Source of the DNA: Hymenobacter crusticola
Lineage (GTDB): Bacteria > Bacteroidota > Bacteroidia > Cytophagales > Hymenobacteraceae
Direction of reading: 5' to 3'
Length of the DNA stretch: 64,000 bases
NCBI RefSeq assembly: GCF_002154225.1
Contig: NZ_MTSE01000007.1
Span: 248,001-312,000 of the forward strand
Part shown: one piece after another, positions 45,941 through 53,971 of the stretch
Numbering within the stretch: position 1 is the first letter of the stretch
How the letters are laid out: each line of letters starts with the position of its first letter
Notes under the pieces: model-generated
Seen by the model: the letters and a program-made list of their open reading frames with translations, nothing else
What the model was told of the DNA's origin: nothing
Databases searched by the model: none
Program-made: the position numbers and the translations under genes

Positions 45941-46312
45941 TCAAGCGTCTTCTCGGTTGACGGTGGCTGGGCTAAAGGCCGGTACGCAAATCGACCAGTA
46001 TTCGCACTCCTCCTCAAACGGGTTTGAGTAACGGATCCGGGCGCCGGCCTTAATCAGCAGCGACTCACCGGCTGCTAGCTCAATCAGGTCTCCATCGACT
46101 TCGAACCGTTTGCGGCCGCGTACCACGATGGTAATTTCGTCGAACTCTGGTGTCTGGTGCGGCTCGCTCCAGTGTGGGGGCGCCACCATGTGCGCCACAC
46201 TATAGGCACTGGTGTGGGTACTAGCCAGGCCAATGTGCTCCTCAATGAGCTTGCCATCAGTGGTTGGCACGCGGAACGGCGCTTGTTGGCGGAAGTATTT
46301 TTTCTCAGACAT
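45941..46312 (-). CDS. Cupin-domain protein
   Basis: From the ATG at 46312 the protein has 123 residues and starts MSEKKYFRQQAPFRVP. It holds one small cupin domain: a His-bearing segment PPHWSEPHQTPEFDEITIVVRGR (shown in part), then GESLLIKAGARIRYSNPFEEE. It is cytoplasmic and of unknown reaction. Its start lies about 15 bp after the stop of the Kazal lipoprotein gene, so they may be co-transcribed. The start at 46327 is less likely because it overlaps the neighbour more closely. Confidence 0.8.
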   Translation of the reverse strand: MSEKKYFRQQAPFRVPTTDGKLIEEHIGLASTHTSAYSVAHMVAPPHWSEPHQTPEFDEITIVVRGRKRFEVDGDLIELAAGESLLIKAGARIRYSNPFEEECEYWSICVPAFSPATVNREDA

Positions 46313-46327
46313 AGAGCAGAAAGCCAA

Positions 46328-46570
46328 TCAGTTGGTAGTGGTACCTGCGCACGCGCCCTTTGTGTATGAAGTTACGCCGGCATTTGTAGCCACACAGGCA
46401 TTGCTGTAGGTTTTGCCGTCGCAGCCGCAGACGGGGTCGTACTGCATGGTGCATATGGCGTCCTTGCGGATCTTGGCGGCGTCAATGCAAGGCGTCTTGG
46501 CGGTGTCCGGCGCACGGTGGCAGCTAGTGGCCGTTAGGAAGAGCAACAGGGTACAGCAGAGCTTAAACAT
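46328..46570 (-). CDS. Kazal-type serine protease inhibitor lipoprotein
   Basis: The 80-residue protein has a lipoprotein signal peptide ending LTATSC (Cys 17) and one Kazal domain (about 28-74). The spacing C-x(11)-C-x(7)-CGCDGKTYSNAC followed by a late Cys (in KGACAG) is characteristic, with YDPVCGCDGKTYSNAC as the core. Kazal domains inhibit serine proteases by a substrate-like loop. As a lipoprotein it would sit in the outer membrane, perhaps protecting against external proteases. Such domains are common in animals and infrequent in bacteria. Confidence 0.9.
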   Translation of the reverse strand: MFKLCCTLLLFLTATSCHRAPDTAKTPCIDAAKIRKDAICTMQYDPVCGCDGKTYSNACVATNAGVTSYTKGACAGTTTN

Positions 46571-46835
46571 GGGAGTAGGCGTAGAAAAGAGCTAGGTCAA
46601 TTAGCCGAATAATCGGGGCAAAATACGGGTGCTACGAGAAAAGTGTGTCTATGACAATGCATATTTTAGTCTATCTATTTTTTAATTCGTAATTATAACC
46701 CCTGTTGCTGGGCTTCGTATAGCAGGCAGATTGGCGAAAACAACGGACGCATCTTCCGCTTGGCTTCCTCTCTCCCCTTGGGGGCCTGCTGACGCTACTC
46801 CTGTTCTCATTTTTCACATATTCTCTCTCTACATC

Positions 46836-47270
46836 ATGTCCTACCAAGAAGAAGACAACACTGGTAAAATTCTCCTCGCTGCTCTTGCTGGTGCCGGTGC
46901 TGGTATCATTGCTGGCCTGCTGATTGCGCCCGATAAAGGCAAAGCAACGCGCGAGAACATAAAAAATACGGCCACCAAGTACAGCGGCCAAGTAGGTGAG
47001 CAACTCTCCAAATATGGCGAGGAACTCGACACTAAGTTCAAAGGCTACGTTGAGAAACTAGAGGAGCTAGGTGTATCGCTCCCCGGCAGTGGCCTGAAGT
47101 TGAAAGGTAGCTGGGACGAGCTCAAGGGCAAATTGCAGCAGCAGTACGCTCAGCTCACCGACGAAGACCTAGATTATGCTGAAGGCAAAGGCGACGAGCT
47201 CATTGGCCGCTTGCAGCAAAAGCTAGGCAAAGGCAAAAGTGAAATCGTGAAGCTGCTGAACGACCTGTAG
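46836..47270 (+). CDS. YtxH-CsbD fusion, stress-type protein
   Basis: From the ATG at 46836 the 144-residue protein begins MSYQEEDNTGKILLAALAGAGAGIIAGLLIAPDKG, a YtxH domain with one glycine-rich membrane span. Its C-terminal half (WDELKGKLQQQYAQLTDEDLDYAEGKGDELIGRLQ, shown in part) matches CsbD-like stress proteins. Both families belong to general stress responses of Gram-positive and Bacteroidota species. It precedes a second YtxH gene and ends in a terminator (47298-47330). The frame upstream of 46836 looks non-coding. Confidence 0.88.
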   Translation: MSYQEEDNTGKILLAALAGAGAGIIAGLLIAPDKGKATRENIKNTATKYSGQVGEQLSKYGEELDTKFKGYVEKLEELGVSLPGSGLKLKGSWDELKGKLQQQYAQLTDEDLDYAEGKGDELIGRLQQKLGKGKSEIVKLLNDL

Positions 47271-47297
47271 GTCTGAATAGCACTTCCTGAGTATATC

Positions 47298-47330
47298 AAA
47301 AGCCCTTCTTCCCCGTGGAGAGGGGCTTTT
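47298..47330 (+). terminator. Terminator after the YtxH-CsbD gene
   Basis: Stem AAAAGCCC(T)T / AGGGGCTTTT with a loop of about 13 bases, 28 bases after the stop at 47270. It separates this gene from the next YtxH gene, so each has its own transcript or readthrough control. Confidence 0.8.
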
Positions 47331-47400
47331 CGTTAACCCTCTGACGTGTCTTCACGTTGAAATAGTACTCTGATTATCTCACCCTCAACTTTCTAAGCTC

Positions 47401-47832
47401 ATGAAAGATAACAATGGTAAAATCATTCTTTCGCTGCTGGTAGGGGCCACGGCTGGTGCCGTAGCTGGGCTCTTGCTAGCACCCGAGACTGGCGAAGGAA
47501 CCCGCGCCAGCTTAAAGCAATCAGCAGATAAGCTTAGCGACGACCTAGGTAAGGTATTTAAGCAGGGGGTGTCGCGTTTCAATGAGCTAACAGGTAAGGG
47601 TAAAACAGACGTTGTTTCGCGGGATTTTGCCGACGCTAACAATGCCTTGAACTCCTTGTATAGCACCGGAAAATCGAGTGCCCCTGCGGAGCCCCGCCGG
47701 AGCACTTCTATCAATTACGCGGCCGGCATCGAGAGCGTCCCTAGCACCTACGACGACTTCAACTCCGACTACGATGGCAGCGGGGGCGAAGGACGGCACT
47801 CTGGTGACCCGACCTTCGGACGGACGCTTTAG
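47401..47832 (+). CDS. YtxH-domain protein
   Basis: The 143-residue protein begins MKDNNGKIILSLLVGATAGAVAGLLLAPETG, a YtxH glycine-zipper membrane segment, followed by a charged helical region and a low-complexity acidic, serine-rich tail (about 90-143). The role is probably in envelope stress, as for its upstream paralogue, but the CsbD part is missing. Start ATG at 47401. Confidence 0.85.
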   Translation: MKDNNGKIILSLLVGATAGAVAGLLLAPETGEGTRASLKQSADKLSDDLGKVFKQGVSRFNELTGKGKTDVVSRDFADANNALNSLYSTGKSSAPAEPRRSTSINYAAGIESVPSTYDDFNSDYDGSGGEGRHSGDPTFGRTL

Positions 47833-47906
47833 CATTTGGAGCTAACCCATCACTCATACGACTGCTCTGGCTACGCCTAGGCTTTATAGAACCAGAACTT
47901 TACTCC

Positions 47907-48113
47907 ATGATCGATCCAACCAATCAGGCCAACCCGCCCGAAGAAAACGAGGCGCCGCAACCGATGCAGGGAGGGAGCAGCAGCACCGACCCAAGCAGTG
48001 ACGACTTTGCGGCTAGCATTACCGAAGCCCAAGCCTACGACTACAACCCAACCAGCGAAAATTCGGCTGAGCGTGACGAGGAAGGGCCTGTCGATAATAT
48101 TTTGAAAAAATAA
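47907..48113 (+). CDS. Small acidic low-complexity protein, 68 residues
   Basis: The sequence MIDPTNQANPPEENEAPQPM and onward is rich in Asp, Glu, Ser, Pro and Asn with no hydrophobic core, so it is probably disordered. It lies 74 bp after the YtxH gene on the same strand and may be part of the stress cluster. No family is recognised, and its coding status rests on position and composition only. Confidence 0.55.
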   Translation: MIDPTNQANPPEENEAPQPMQGGSSSTDPSSDDFAASITEAQAYDYNPTSENSAERDEEGPVDNILKK

Positions 48114-48323
48114 ATATGGTTCGCGTAACCTTCCTCAATAGCACTCGTTAAAGAACATATAACGAGCTTGAAAGAAGATCGAAAAGTACTTAGTTGTAAA
48201 ATTGCCGACAGTAAGAGCTTCTAACAGGAATTTTGGTTTATCAGCCTGTTAGTAAAATCGGACTCGTTCATCGCAAGCTTCTTCAAAGTTTCTGCCGATC
48301 AGAAGGGTAAGCTTGTTTTAAAA
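48114..48323. other. AT-rich intergenic stretch after the stress cluster
   Basis: About 210 bp of AT-rich DNA without a gene lie between the acidic small protein and the hairpins that end the lysS transcript. A short repeat of AAG/CTT-rich sequence is visible; nothing else is supported. Confidence 0.5.
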
Positions 48324-48358
48324 GAAAGGCCTCTCGCATCTTGTGCGGGAGGCCTTTC
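48324..48358 (-). terminator. Terminator of lysS
   Basis: A 15-base stem with one mismatch (48324-48338 and 48344-48358), a 5-base loop, and a TTTCTTTTAAAA run on the minus-strand side. It lies about 80 bases past the lysS stop. Confidence 0.8.
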
Positions 48359-48375
48359 GAATTTTAGTCTGGTGC

Positions 48376-48425
48376 TATACAACACGAGCCCACCACCTAG
48401 CTAGGTGGTGGGCTCGTGTTGTATA
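48376..48425. repeat. Perfect 50 bp palindrome centred on AGCTAGCT-type core
   Basis: Two 25-base arms (48376-48400, 48401-48425) are exact complements with no loop. The centre reads CACCTAGCTAGGTG. It begins 12 bases after the lysS stop codon and lacks a T-tract, so it is not a standard terminator. Confidence 0.9.
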
Positions 48426-48436
48426 CGCGCTCAGCG

Positions 48437-49999
48437 TTATTCTACTGGCTTGTCACTTTTCTCCGTGTTCTTCTCGGCTTTTTCCGGCTTCATCTGCGGG
48501 AAGAAGAGCACGTCTTGAATGGAATTGGAGTTCGTCATGATCATGCTCAGGCGGTCGATGCCGATACCTAGGCCTGCCGTGGGCGGCATACCGTACTCCA
48601 GGGCGCGCAAGAAGTCCTCGTCGAGCACCATGGCTTCAGTGTCGCCGCGCTTGCCTAGCTCTAATTGATCCTCAAAACGCTTACGCTGGTCGATGGGGTC
48701 ATTGAGTTCCGAGAAAGCGTTGCAGATTTCTTTGCCGTTGCAAATAGCTTCAAAGCGCTCTACCAAGCCGGGCTTCGAACGGTGCTTTTTAGCCAGCGGC
48801 GACATTTCCACCGGGTAATCGGTGATGAACGTGGGTTGAATCAGCTTCGGCTCTACATGTTCGCCAAAGATTTCGTCGATAATCTTGGCTTTGCCCATGC
48901 TCGGATCGAGCTGCACGTGTAAGCTAGCTGCCGTTTCGCGTAGCGCCGCTTCGTCCATCTCGGTGATGTCGATGCCCGTATATTCTTTGATCGATTCGAA
49001 CATTGTGAAGCGCTTCCAGGGACGCTGGAAGTTGATAACGTTCTCACCTACTTTTACTTCGGTCTTGCCGTGCAAGGCTAGGGCTACGCGCTCCACCATT
49101 TCTTCCACTAAGTCCATCATCCAGTAGTAGTCTTTGTAAGCTACGTACAGCTCCATCTGAGTGAACTCCGGGTTGTGGAAGCGCGACATGCCTTCGTTGC
49201 GGAAGTCCTTTGAGAATTCGTACACGCCATCAAAGCCACCTACGATCAGGCGCTTCAGGTACAACTCGTTGGCAATACGCAGATACAGCGTCATGTCCAG
49301 CGTATTGTGGTGCGTTTTGAACGGACGAGCTGCTGCCCCGCCATACAGCGGCTGTAGGATTGGCGTTTCAACCTCTAAGTAGCCTTTATCATTCAAGTAG
49401 TTGCGCATGGCTTGCACTAGCTGTGTCCGCTTTACAAAAGCGTCACGTACCTGCGGGTTCACCACCAAGTCAACGTACCGTTGACGGTAGCGCTGCTCAG
49501 AGTCAGTGAAGGCGTCGTAGGTTATTTTTTCGCCGGTGGCTTCGTCTACGCGCTCCTTCACAACGGGCAGTGGGCGGAGTGCTTTGGAAAGTAGCGTGAT
49601 GCCTGTAACGTGCACCGAGGTTTCGCCTACCATCGTTTTAAACACACGACCCGTCACGCCCACAAAGTCACCTAGGTCCATCAGCTTCTTGAACACGGTG
49701 TTGTACAACTCCTTGTCTTCGCCGGGACAGATTTCGTCGCGGTTGATATAGAGTTGAATGCGGCCTGAAGCATCTTGCAGCTCCGCAAACGACGCCTTAC
49801 CCTTCACCCGTATCGACATCAGGCGGCCGGCTAGGCTCACGTCCTGAAAGTTGTTCAACTCGGGGTGGTAGTTATCGAGAATTTCCTGAGCATAGAAATT
49901 CACATCGAACAGCTCGGAGGGATAAGGCTCGATGCCAAGGTTTTGGAGTTCTTCCAGCTTCTGGCGGCGTATCTGCTCCTGTTCGCTAAGGTGGTGCAT
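48437..49999 (-). CDS. lysS: Lysine--tRNA ligase, class II
   Basis: The 520-residue protein has an OB-fold anticodon-binding domain (about 60-160, VSLAGRLMSIRVKGKASFAEL) and the class II core. Motif 2 is FRNEGMSRFHNPEFTQMELY (about 266-285) and motif 3 GLGIGIDRLSMI (near 485). It ends with the usual SIQDVLFFPQMKPE plus a short Lys/Glu-rich tail. It charges tRNA-Lys in the cytoplasm. A promoter of the Bacteroidota type is seen about 25 bases upstream, inside the terminator region of the preceding gene. Confidence 0.97.
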   Translation of the reverse strand: MHHLSEQEQIRRQKLEELQNLGIEPYPSELFDVNFYAQEILDNYHPELNNFQDVSLAGRLMSIRVKGKASFAELQDASGRIQLYINRDEICPGEDKELYNTVFKKLMDLGDFVGVTGRVFKTMVGETSVHVTGITLLSKALRPLPVVKERVDEATGEKITYDAFTDSEQRYRQRYVDLVVNPQVRDAFVKRTQLVQAMRNYLNDKGYLEVETPILQPLYGGAAARPFKTHHNTLDMTLYLRIANELYLKRLIVGGFDGVYEFSKDFRNEGMSRFHNPEFTQMELYVAYKDYYWMMDLVEEMVERVALALHGKTEVKVGENVINFQRPWKRFTMFESIKEYTGIDITEMDEAALRETAASLHVQLDPSMGKAKIIDEIFGEHVEPKLIQPTFITDYPVEMSPLAKKHRSKPGLVERFEAICNGKEICNAFSELNDPIDQRKRFEDQLELGKRGDTEAMVLDEDFLRALEYGMPPTAGLGIGIDRLSMIMTNSNSIQDVLFFPQMKPEKAEKNTEKSDKPVE

Positions 50000-50023
50000 A
50001 GGGAAGGATGGTTATTAAGTCTG

Positions 50024-50056
50024 CAAAGGTAGATAAACAAAAAGCGCCGTCCCAAA
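50024..50056 (-). promoter_or_regulatory. Bacteroidota-type promoter of lysS
   Basis: On the minus strand TACCTTTG (50024-50031) matches the TAnnTTTG box and a TTTG (50053-50056) lies 21 bases upstream, as expected for the -33 element. The box ends 25 bases before the lysS ATG. The -33 element lies in the loop of the preceding gene's terminator. Confidence 0.6.
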
Positions 50057-50068
50057 GGGGCGGCGCTT
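50034..50068 (-). terminator. Terminator of the 50109-51146 gene
   Basis: Stem AAGCGCCGTCCC / GGGGCGGCGCTT with a 3-base loop, followed on the minus strand by TTTTTGTTT. It lies 41 bases after the stop of the hypothetical gene. Confidence 0.88.
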
Positions 50069-50108
50069 ACGTGTATATGTAGTAAGAAACTAGTTGAGCA
50101 GGAAAATG

Positions 50109-51146
50109 TTAGGCGGCAATGCCCATTTGCGTCGGTGCTTCGCCGGTGATGGTAGGCTCCACCTGCTTGCGCAAACGCTCTGCTACGAAACTGTGCTGCA
50201 AGTGCTTGGGGAGCTCGGCTACCACTTGGCGGTAGCGCTCCAAGCCAATGGCCTTGGCAATGTAGGTCTCGTGAATACCGTTCAGGTAGCTCACGATGTT
50301 GAGTAGCGACTGGTGGAAGAGCTTGAAGTCAATCTCAGCTTCCACGTAGCGACCAATCTCCCGGCTCGTCTGAGAGATGCGCAACCGGCTAAGCAGATCA
50401 AAGATAGTAGTGTAACCGAGGCGCCACGTGATTTGCTGCCAGTGCTGGGCCGTCCACTTATCGAGTACCTTGCCTGTCTTCTGGCTGCGCAGCGCCGTGT
50501 TCGGATTGGCTTGTACCTGCTGGCGCACAATCATTGCCTTCTGCTTGCGCGTGGTGCGTAGGAACTGACCAATCTGCGCTTGGGCGTCTATTTCCTTGCT
50601 CGCGATGTGCAACCCGGCTTTGTATCCCGCTAATGGCAAACGATGAATGCTGAAGTCGCCGTAAGCACCAGCTGCGTAAAAGGATACTGGCCGTGGATAA
50701 GCGTTGCGTACAACTAAACGGCCAACCTCCCGCTGAATAAGCGCCGGGTTATTGGAACGTACTCCCGTCGTGTACAGAAAAGCCTGCAAACCCGACAGAA
50801 TTGTGTGATACGCCTGTGGAAATGTCCAGTGCAAAGCATTGCGCAGGTAATCCTCATCACCTAGCTCAGCTGTGGCGCGCAGAGCGTACTCGGTGCTCCA
50901 GCAAGCATGCAACAGCTTGGTGATGGCTGCCACATCAGAGTCAGCTAGCTCAGCCTGATGTGCCCGGAAATAGGGCAGGTGCTGCAAGCCGCCTTGGGCA
51001 TCGTCGCCCTCCTGAATGTGGTAGTTGATGGCAAAGAAGTAGTTCAGGAAAACCTGGGCGGGAATGGATTTGCGCCAAGTTTCCTCCGCTTGCTTCTGCT
51101 CGTCTGTCACGAGCGGGAACATGTTGTTTTCCATTGTAGTCGTCAT
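50109..51146 (-). CDS. Hypothetical helical protein, 345 residues
   Basis: I do not recognise a family. The protein (MTTTMENNMFPLVTDEQKQ start at 51146; ATGs at 51134 and 51122 are also possible) is soluble and almost wholly alpha-helical, with no signal peptide. The middle is rich in aromatic residues and the late segment SLLNIVSYLNGIHETYIAKAIG is strongly helical. The longest frame starts at 51182, but the first 12 codons look like leader. A terminator follows, so it is probably monocistronic. Confidence 0.75.
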   Translation of the reverse strand: MTTTMENNMFPLVTDEQKQAEETWRKSIPAQVFLNYFFAINYHIQEGDDAQGGLQHLPYFRAHQAELADSDVAAITKLLHACWSTEYALRATAELGDEDYLRNALHWTFPQAYHTILSGLQAFLYTTGVRSNNPALIQREVGRLVVRNAYPRPVSFYAAGAYGDFSIHRLPLAGYKAGLHIASKEIDAQAQIGQFLRTTRKQKAMIVRQQVQANPNTALRSQKTGKVLDKWTAQHWQQITWRLGYTTIFDLLSRLRISQTSREIGRYVEAEIDFKLFHQSLLNIVSYLNGIHETYIAKAIGLERYRQVVAELPKHLQHSFVAERLRKQVEPTITGEAPTQMGIAA

Positions 51147-51452
51147 GCTAAGTAAACAGCTCTGCCTAGCTAGTAGTTGCATTTTGCAGTATTTTTTGAC
51201 ATGATTTTTAGTAAATTATACTGTTGTATATCAGTATGTTATGACTAGTAATAAAATAAAAATAACTAATTTTTTTAGTCTGATCACTAGCAAGTTATTT
51301 AGCCTGTAAAGTGCTGCGTTGTCTGTCAAGTATTTTGTTTGATTCGTTATCAATAGCATAGCTTGCACGGAGTGTCAACAGAGAATAGCTATAAGCAAAA
51401 AGCCCTGCTGACGCAAGTCAGCAGGGCTTTCTAAGCACGGTGGAACCTAGCC
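51147..51452. other. AT-rich intergenic region between the hypothetical gene and the S41 protease gene
   Basis: The 306 bp region is AT-rich and ends in the protease terminator (51397-51431). It should hold the promoter of the leftward hypothetical gene. No exact TAnnTTTG box or small gene was seen. Confidence 0.5.
51397..51431 (-). terminator. Terminator of the S41 protease gene
   Basis: Perfect stem AAAGCCCTGCTGAC / GTCAGCAGGGCTTT with a 4-base loop and a TTTTTGC run on the minus strand, 22 bases after the stop at 51453. Confidence 0.9.
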
Positions 51453-53606
51453 TTAAATCTGGTCTTTCACCACGGCTACAGCCTCACGTAGAGTCACGTC
51501 TTTTTTCAATGATTTAGTGAAACGCAAGTTGCGGTTCACTTTCACCGAGTCGGGGCCCCACTGTTTCAAGTCGAAGGCAAGCGGTGCAATATTCAATGGC
51601 TGGATGCCTTTTTCGATTTGCTCATATTTGTCAGACTCTGCTTTAGCTTCTGTTTGCTCTGCACGGAACGTAGCTAGCTTCAGGGATACCATTGTATCGT
51701 CTTTACGCTTGCGGCGGCGCTGTACCATGTCACCAATCAGCTTAAAGCTTGGGCTAGCAGCTACACGTGCCTGGCTGCTCGTCTTGAGCTTGTCAATAGG
51801 AAGCGCAGGAGTGTTCCACACCCGGTACCGAGCGGAAGTAATTTCGTCCCACTTCAGCGGGTAATCTGATTCTTTCTCTCCTTCATCGAGGTAGCTAAAT
51901 ACATCGGGTAGGATAATATCAGGCACGACTCCTTTGAACTGGGTAGAGCCTCCATTGATACGGTAGAACTTCTGCGTTGTCAGCTTCAACGAACCAAACG
52001 GCTTGATATTGTTGAACTCAGCTGGCATTGCATCGTCGAGGTCGAAGATGCGCTGTACCGTACCCTTGCCGTACGTGCTAGCCGAGCCCATGATCACACC
52101 ACGCTTGTAGTCTTGAATAGCAGCAGCCAAAATTTCCGAGGCCGACGCACTGTATTTATTTACTAGAATAACAAGCGGGCCACCGTATTGTACGCTAGGG
52201 TCGCGGTCGTTGAGGATGCTCGCCTGGCCTTGGCCTGAACGCACCTGCACCACAGGACCACTATCGAAAAACAAGCCTGCCATCTCAACGGCATCTTGCA
52301 AGGAGCCACCACCGTTGAAGCGCAGGTCGAGCACCACGCCTTGGGCATTCTCCTGCTTCAGCTTCGCTAGCTCCTTCTTCACGTCATCGGCGCTGCTGCG
52401 GCCTCCGTTGTTGTCATTGAAATCGGCGTAGAAGCCAGGCAGACGAATGTAGCCGATCTTCTTGCCGCTGTCATTGATCAGCACAGATTGGGCATATGTC
52501 TCTTCGCGGATAACAACGTCACGAATGATCGGAATCACCTTGATGGTGCCGTCTAGTTTTTTTACCGTTAGGCGTACCTCAGTACCTTTCTTGCCCTTGA
52601 TCAAAGCCACGGCCTTGTCTAAGCGCAAACCTTCTACGGACACTGGCTCCGCAGGACCTTGAGCCACGCGCAAGATGATGTCACCAGCTTTCAACTCACC
52701 TTGGCGGTAAGAAGCACTACCTGGAAGCAAGTCTGCTACCTTGATCTGGCCATCTTTCTCTTGTAAAGAGGCACCGATACCTTCGAAACGGCCCGTTAGT
52801 GCTTCGTCGAAATCATCTTTCTGACGGGGCGCGAAGTACTCCGTGTGCGGGTCGTAGGTATTAGCGATGGTATTGGCGTAAGAAGCTAGGCGCTCATTAG
52901 CATCTGTTTGAGACATGTCATTGAACTGCTCATTCAGGTACTTCAGCACACGCTTGCGAGCTTCGGCTTCCATCTGGACCGGAGTGCGATCAGGTTCAGC
53001 TGTCGCGACGATGTTGTTGGCAGTAGAAGCAGTAGCATTGCTTTTCTCCTTGCGCTTAGCCTGCTCATCCATCATCTCAGAAACCCGAATCATCGTCTGA
53101 AACTTCAGGTACTTGCGCCATTCTTCGCGCTGAGCAGCCTTATCAGCTGGGAAAGTCGTTTTATCTGGCTCCGACTGATACGACTCGTCGGTGGTGAACT
53201 CAAACGGCTTGGCGAGGATGTCGCGGTAGAGCGCCTGAATTTCCTTTGTGCGCTGGTCCATAAGCTGCGTCGTCATATCCAGGAACTCGTGGGTACCACG
53301 ATGTACTTGGTCATCGATATCAGCTTGGTAGCGGCGAAGTTGCGTAACATCGCTGGCCAGCAAAAACTTTTTATTTACGTCGACGCGCTTAAGGTACAAG
53401 TCGAACACACGCTTCGAGAAGTTATCGTCAATGCGCTCAGGTTGATAATGCGCGGCGCTTAGCCCCTGCAACATCGCCTTGATAAGGACCTCATCTTTCT
53501 GAGGTATGCTGGTATCATTGCGCCGGTACAGCTTGTAGGAAGCTAGCACAAAAACGGCCAGCACCAACGAAGCATACAGCCCTACTTTCAGTCGGGGGAA
53601 AGTCAT
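51453..53606 (-). CDS. prc: C-terminal processing peptidase S41A (Prc/Tsp type)
   Basis: From the ATG at 53606 the 717-residue protein has an N-terminal membrane anchor or signal (about 9-27), a helical N-terminal domain (about 40-220), a PDZ domain (about 225-320, GIGASLQEKDGQIKVADLLPG) and the S41 protease domain. The Ser is in NKYSASASEI and the Lys in STYGKGTVQRI. A DUF3340-like C-terminal domain completes the Prc layout (E. coli Prc is 682 residues). It degrades or trims periplasmic proteins from their C-termini. Confidence 0.95.
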   Translation of the reverse strand: MTFPRLKVGLYASLVLAVFVLASYKLYRRNDTSIPQKDEVLIKAMLQGLSAAHYQPERIDDNFSKRVFDLYLKRVDVNKKFLLASDVTQLRRYQADIDDQVHRGTHEFLDMTTQLMDQRTKEIQALYRDILAKPFEFTTDESYQSEPDKTTFPADKAAQREEWRKYLKFQTMIRVSEMMDEQAKRKEKSNATASTANNIVATAEPDRTPVQMEAEARKRVLKYLNEQFNDMSQTDANERLASYANTIANTYDPHTEYFAPRQKDDFDEALTGRFEGIGASLQEKDGQIKVADLLPGSASYRQGELKAGDIILRVAQGPAEPVSVEGLRLDKAVALIKGKKGTEVRLTVKKLDGTIKVIPIIRDVVIREETYAQSVLINDSGKKIGYIRLPGFYADFNDNNGGRSSADDVKKELAKLKQENAQGVVLDLRFNGGGSLQDAVEMAGLFFDSGPVVQVRSGQGQASILNDRDPSVQYGGPLVILVNKYSASASEILAAAIQDYKRGVIMGSASTYGKGTVQRIFDLDDAMPAEFNNIKPFGSLKLTTQKFYRINGGSTQFKGVVPDIILPDVFSYLDEGEKESDYPLKWDEITSARYRVWNTPALPIDKLKTSSQARVAASPSFKLIGDMVQRRRKRKDDTMVSLKLATFRAEQTEAKAESDKYEQIEKGIQPLNIAPLAFDLKQWGPDSVKVNRNLRFTKSLKKDVTLREAVAVVKDQI

Positions 53607-53895
53607 GGAATGCTCTGTAAATTGGAGGAAAATCAAATATACGTAAAAGTCGATCCTGGTGCTATAGACGAAAGCAGCCTGTTTCGACTTTAAAACGTGC
53701 GCAGTAGGTAAATAAGTGCCCTGCTAACAAATCTGGTCGCGGAGGTGTTTACGGCGATTGTTTTGACACCAGCAGTGCTAGGGAGCTACTCCCTTTAACG
53801 TGTAAAAGGTAAAAGGATATAGCACATAATCCCAAAATAATAGATGAAGGCTGAGCGATTGATGAAATAGAGGTAAGATTAATCGCCGAAATACA
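53607..53895. other. Intergenic region upstream of the S41 protease gene
   Basis: This region of about 290 bp lies between the protease gene and the terminator of the YflT-type gene. Apart from the protease promoter box at 53634-53641 I see nothing definite in it. Confidence 0.5.
53634..53641 (-). promoter_or_regulatory. Probable -7 promoter box of the S41 protease gene
   Basis: On the minus strand TATATTTG matches TAnnTTTG and ends 28 bases before the ATG at 53606. A clear -33 TTG was not found at the usual spacing. Confidence 0.45.
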
Positions 53896-53930
53896 CAAAA
53901 GGCCTCCCTTGTAGCAAGAGAGGCCTTTTG
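53896..53930 (-). terminator. Terminator of the YflT/glycine-zipper gene
   Basis: Arms CAAAAGGCCTC / GAGGCCTTTTG (53896-53906 and 53920-53930) with T-runs in the outer stem, 41 bases after the stop at 53972. Confidence 0.85.
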
Positions 53931-53971
53931 TAATGTACGATACTACCTAAAAGAAGGGTAGTAGCAGAAAA

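Noticed and set aside
52908..53462. Plus-strand frame of 184 codons
   Set aside because: Antisense to the S41 protease gene; no recognisable domain.
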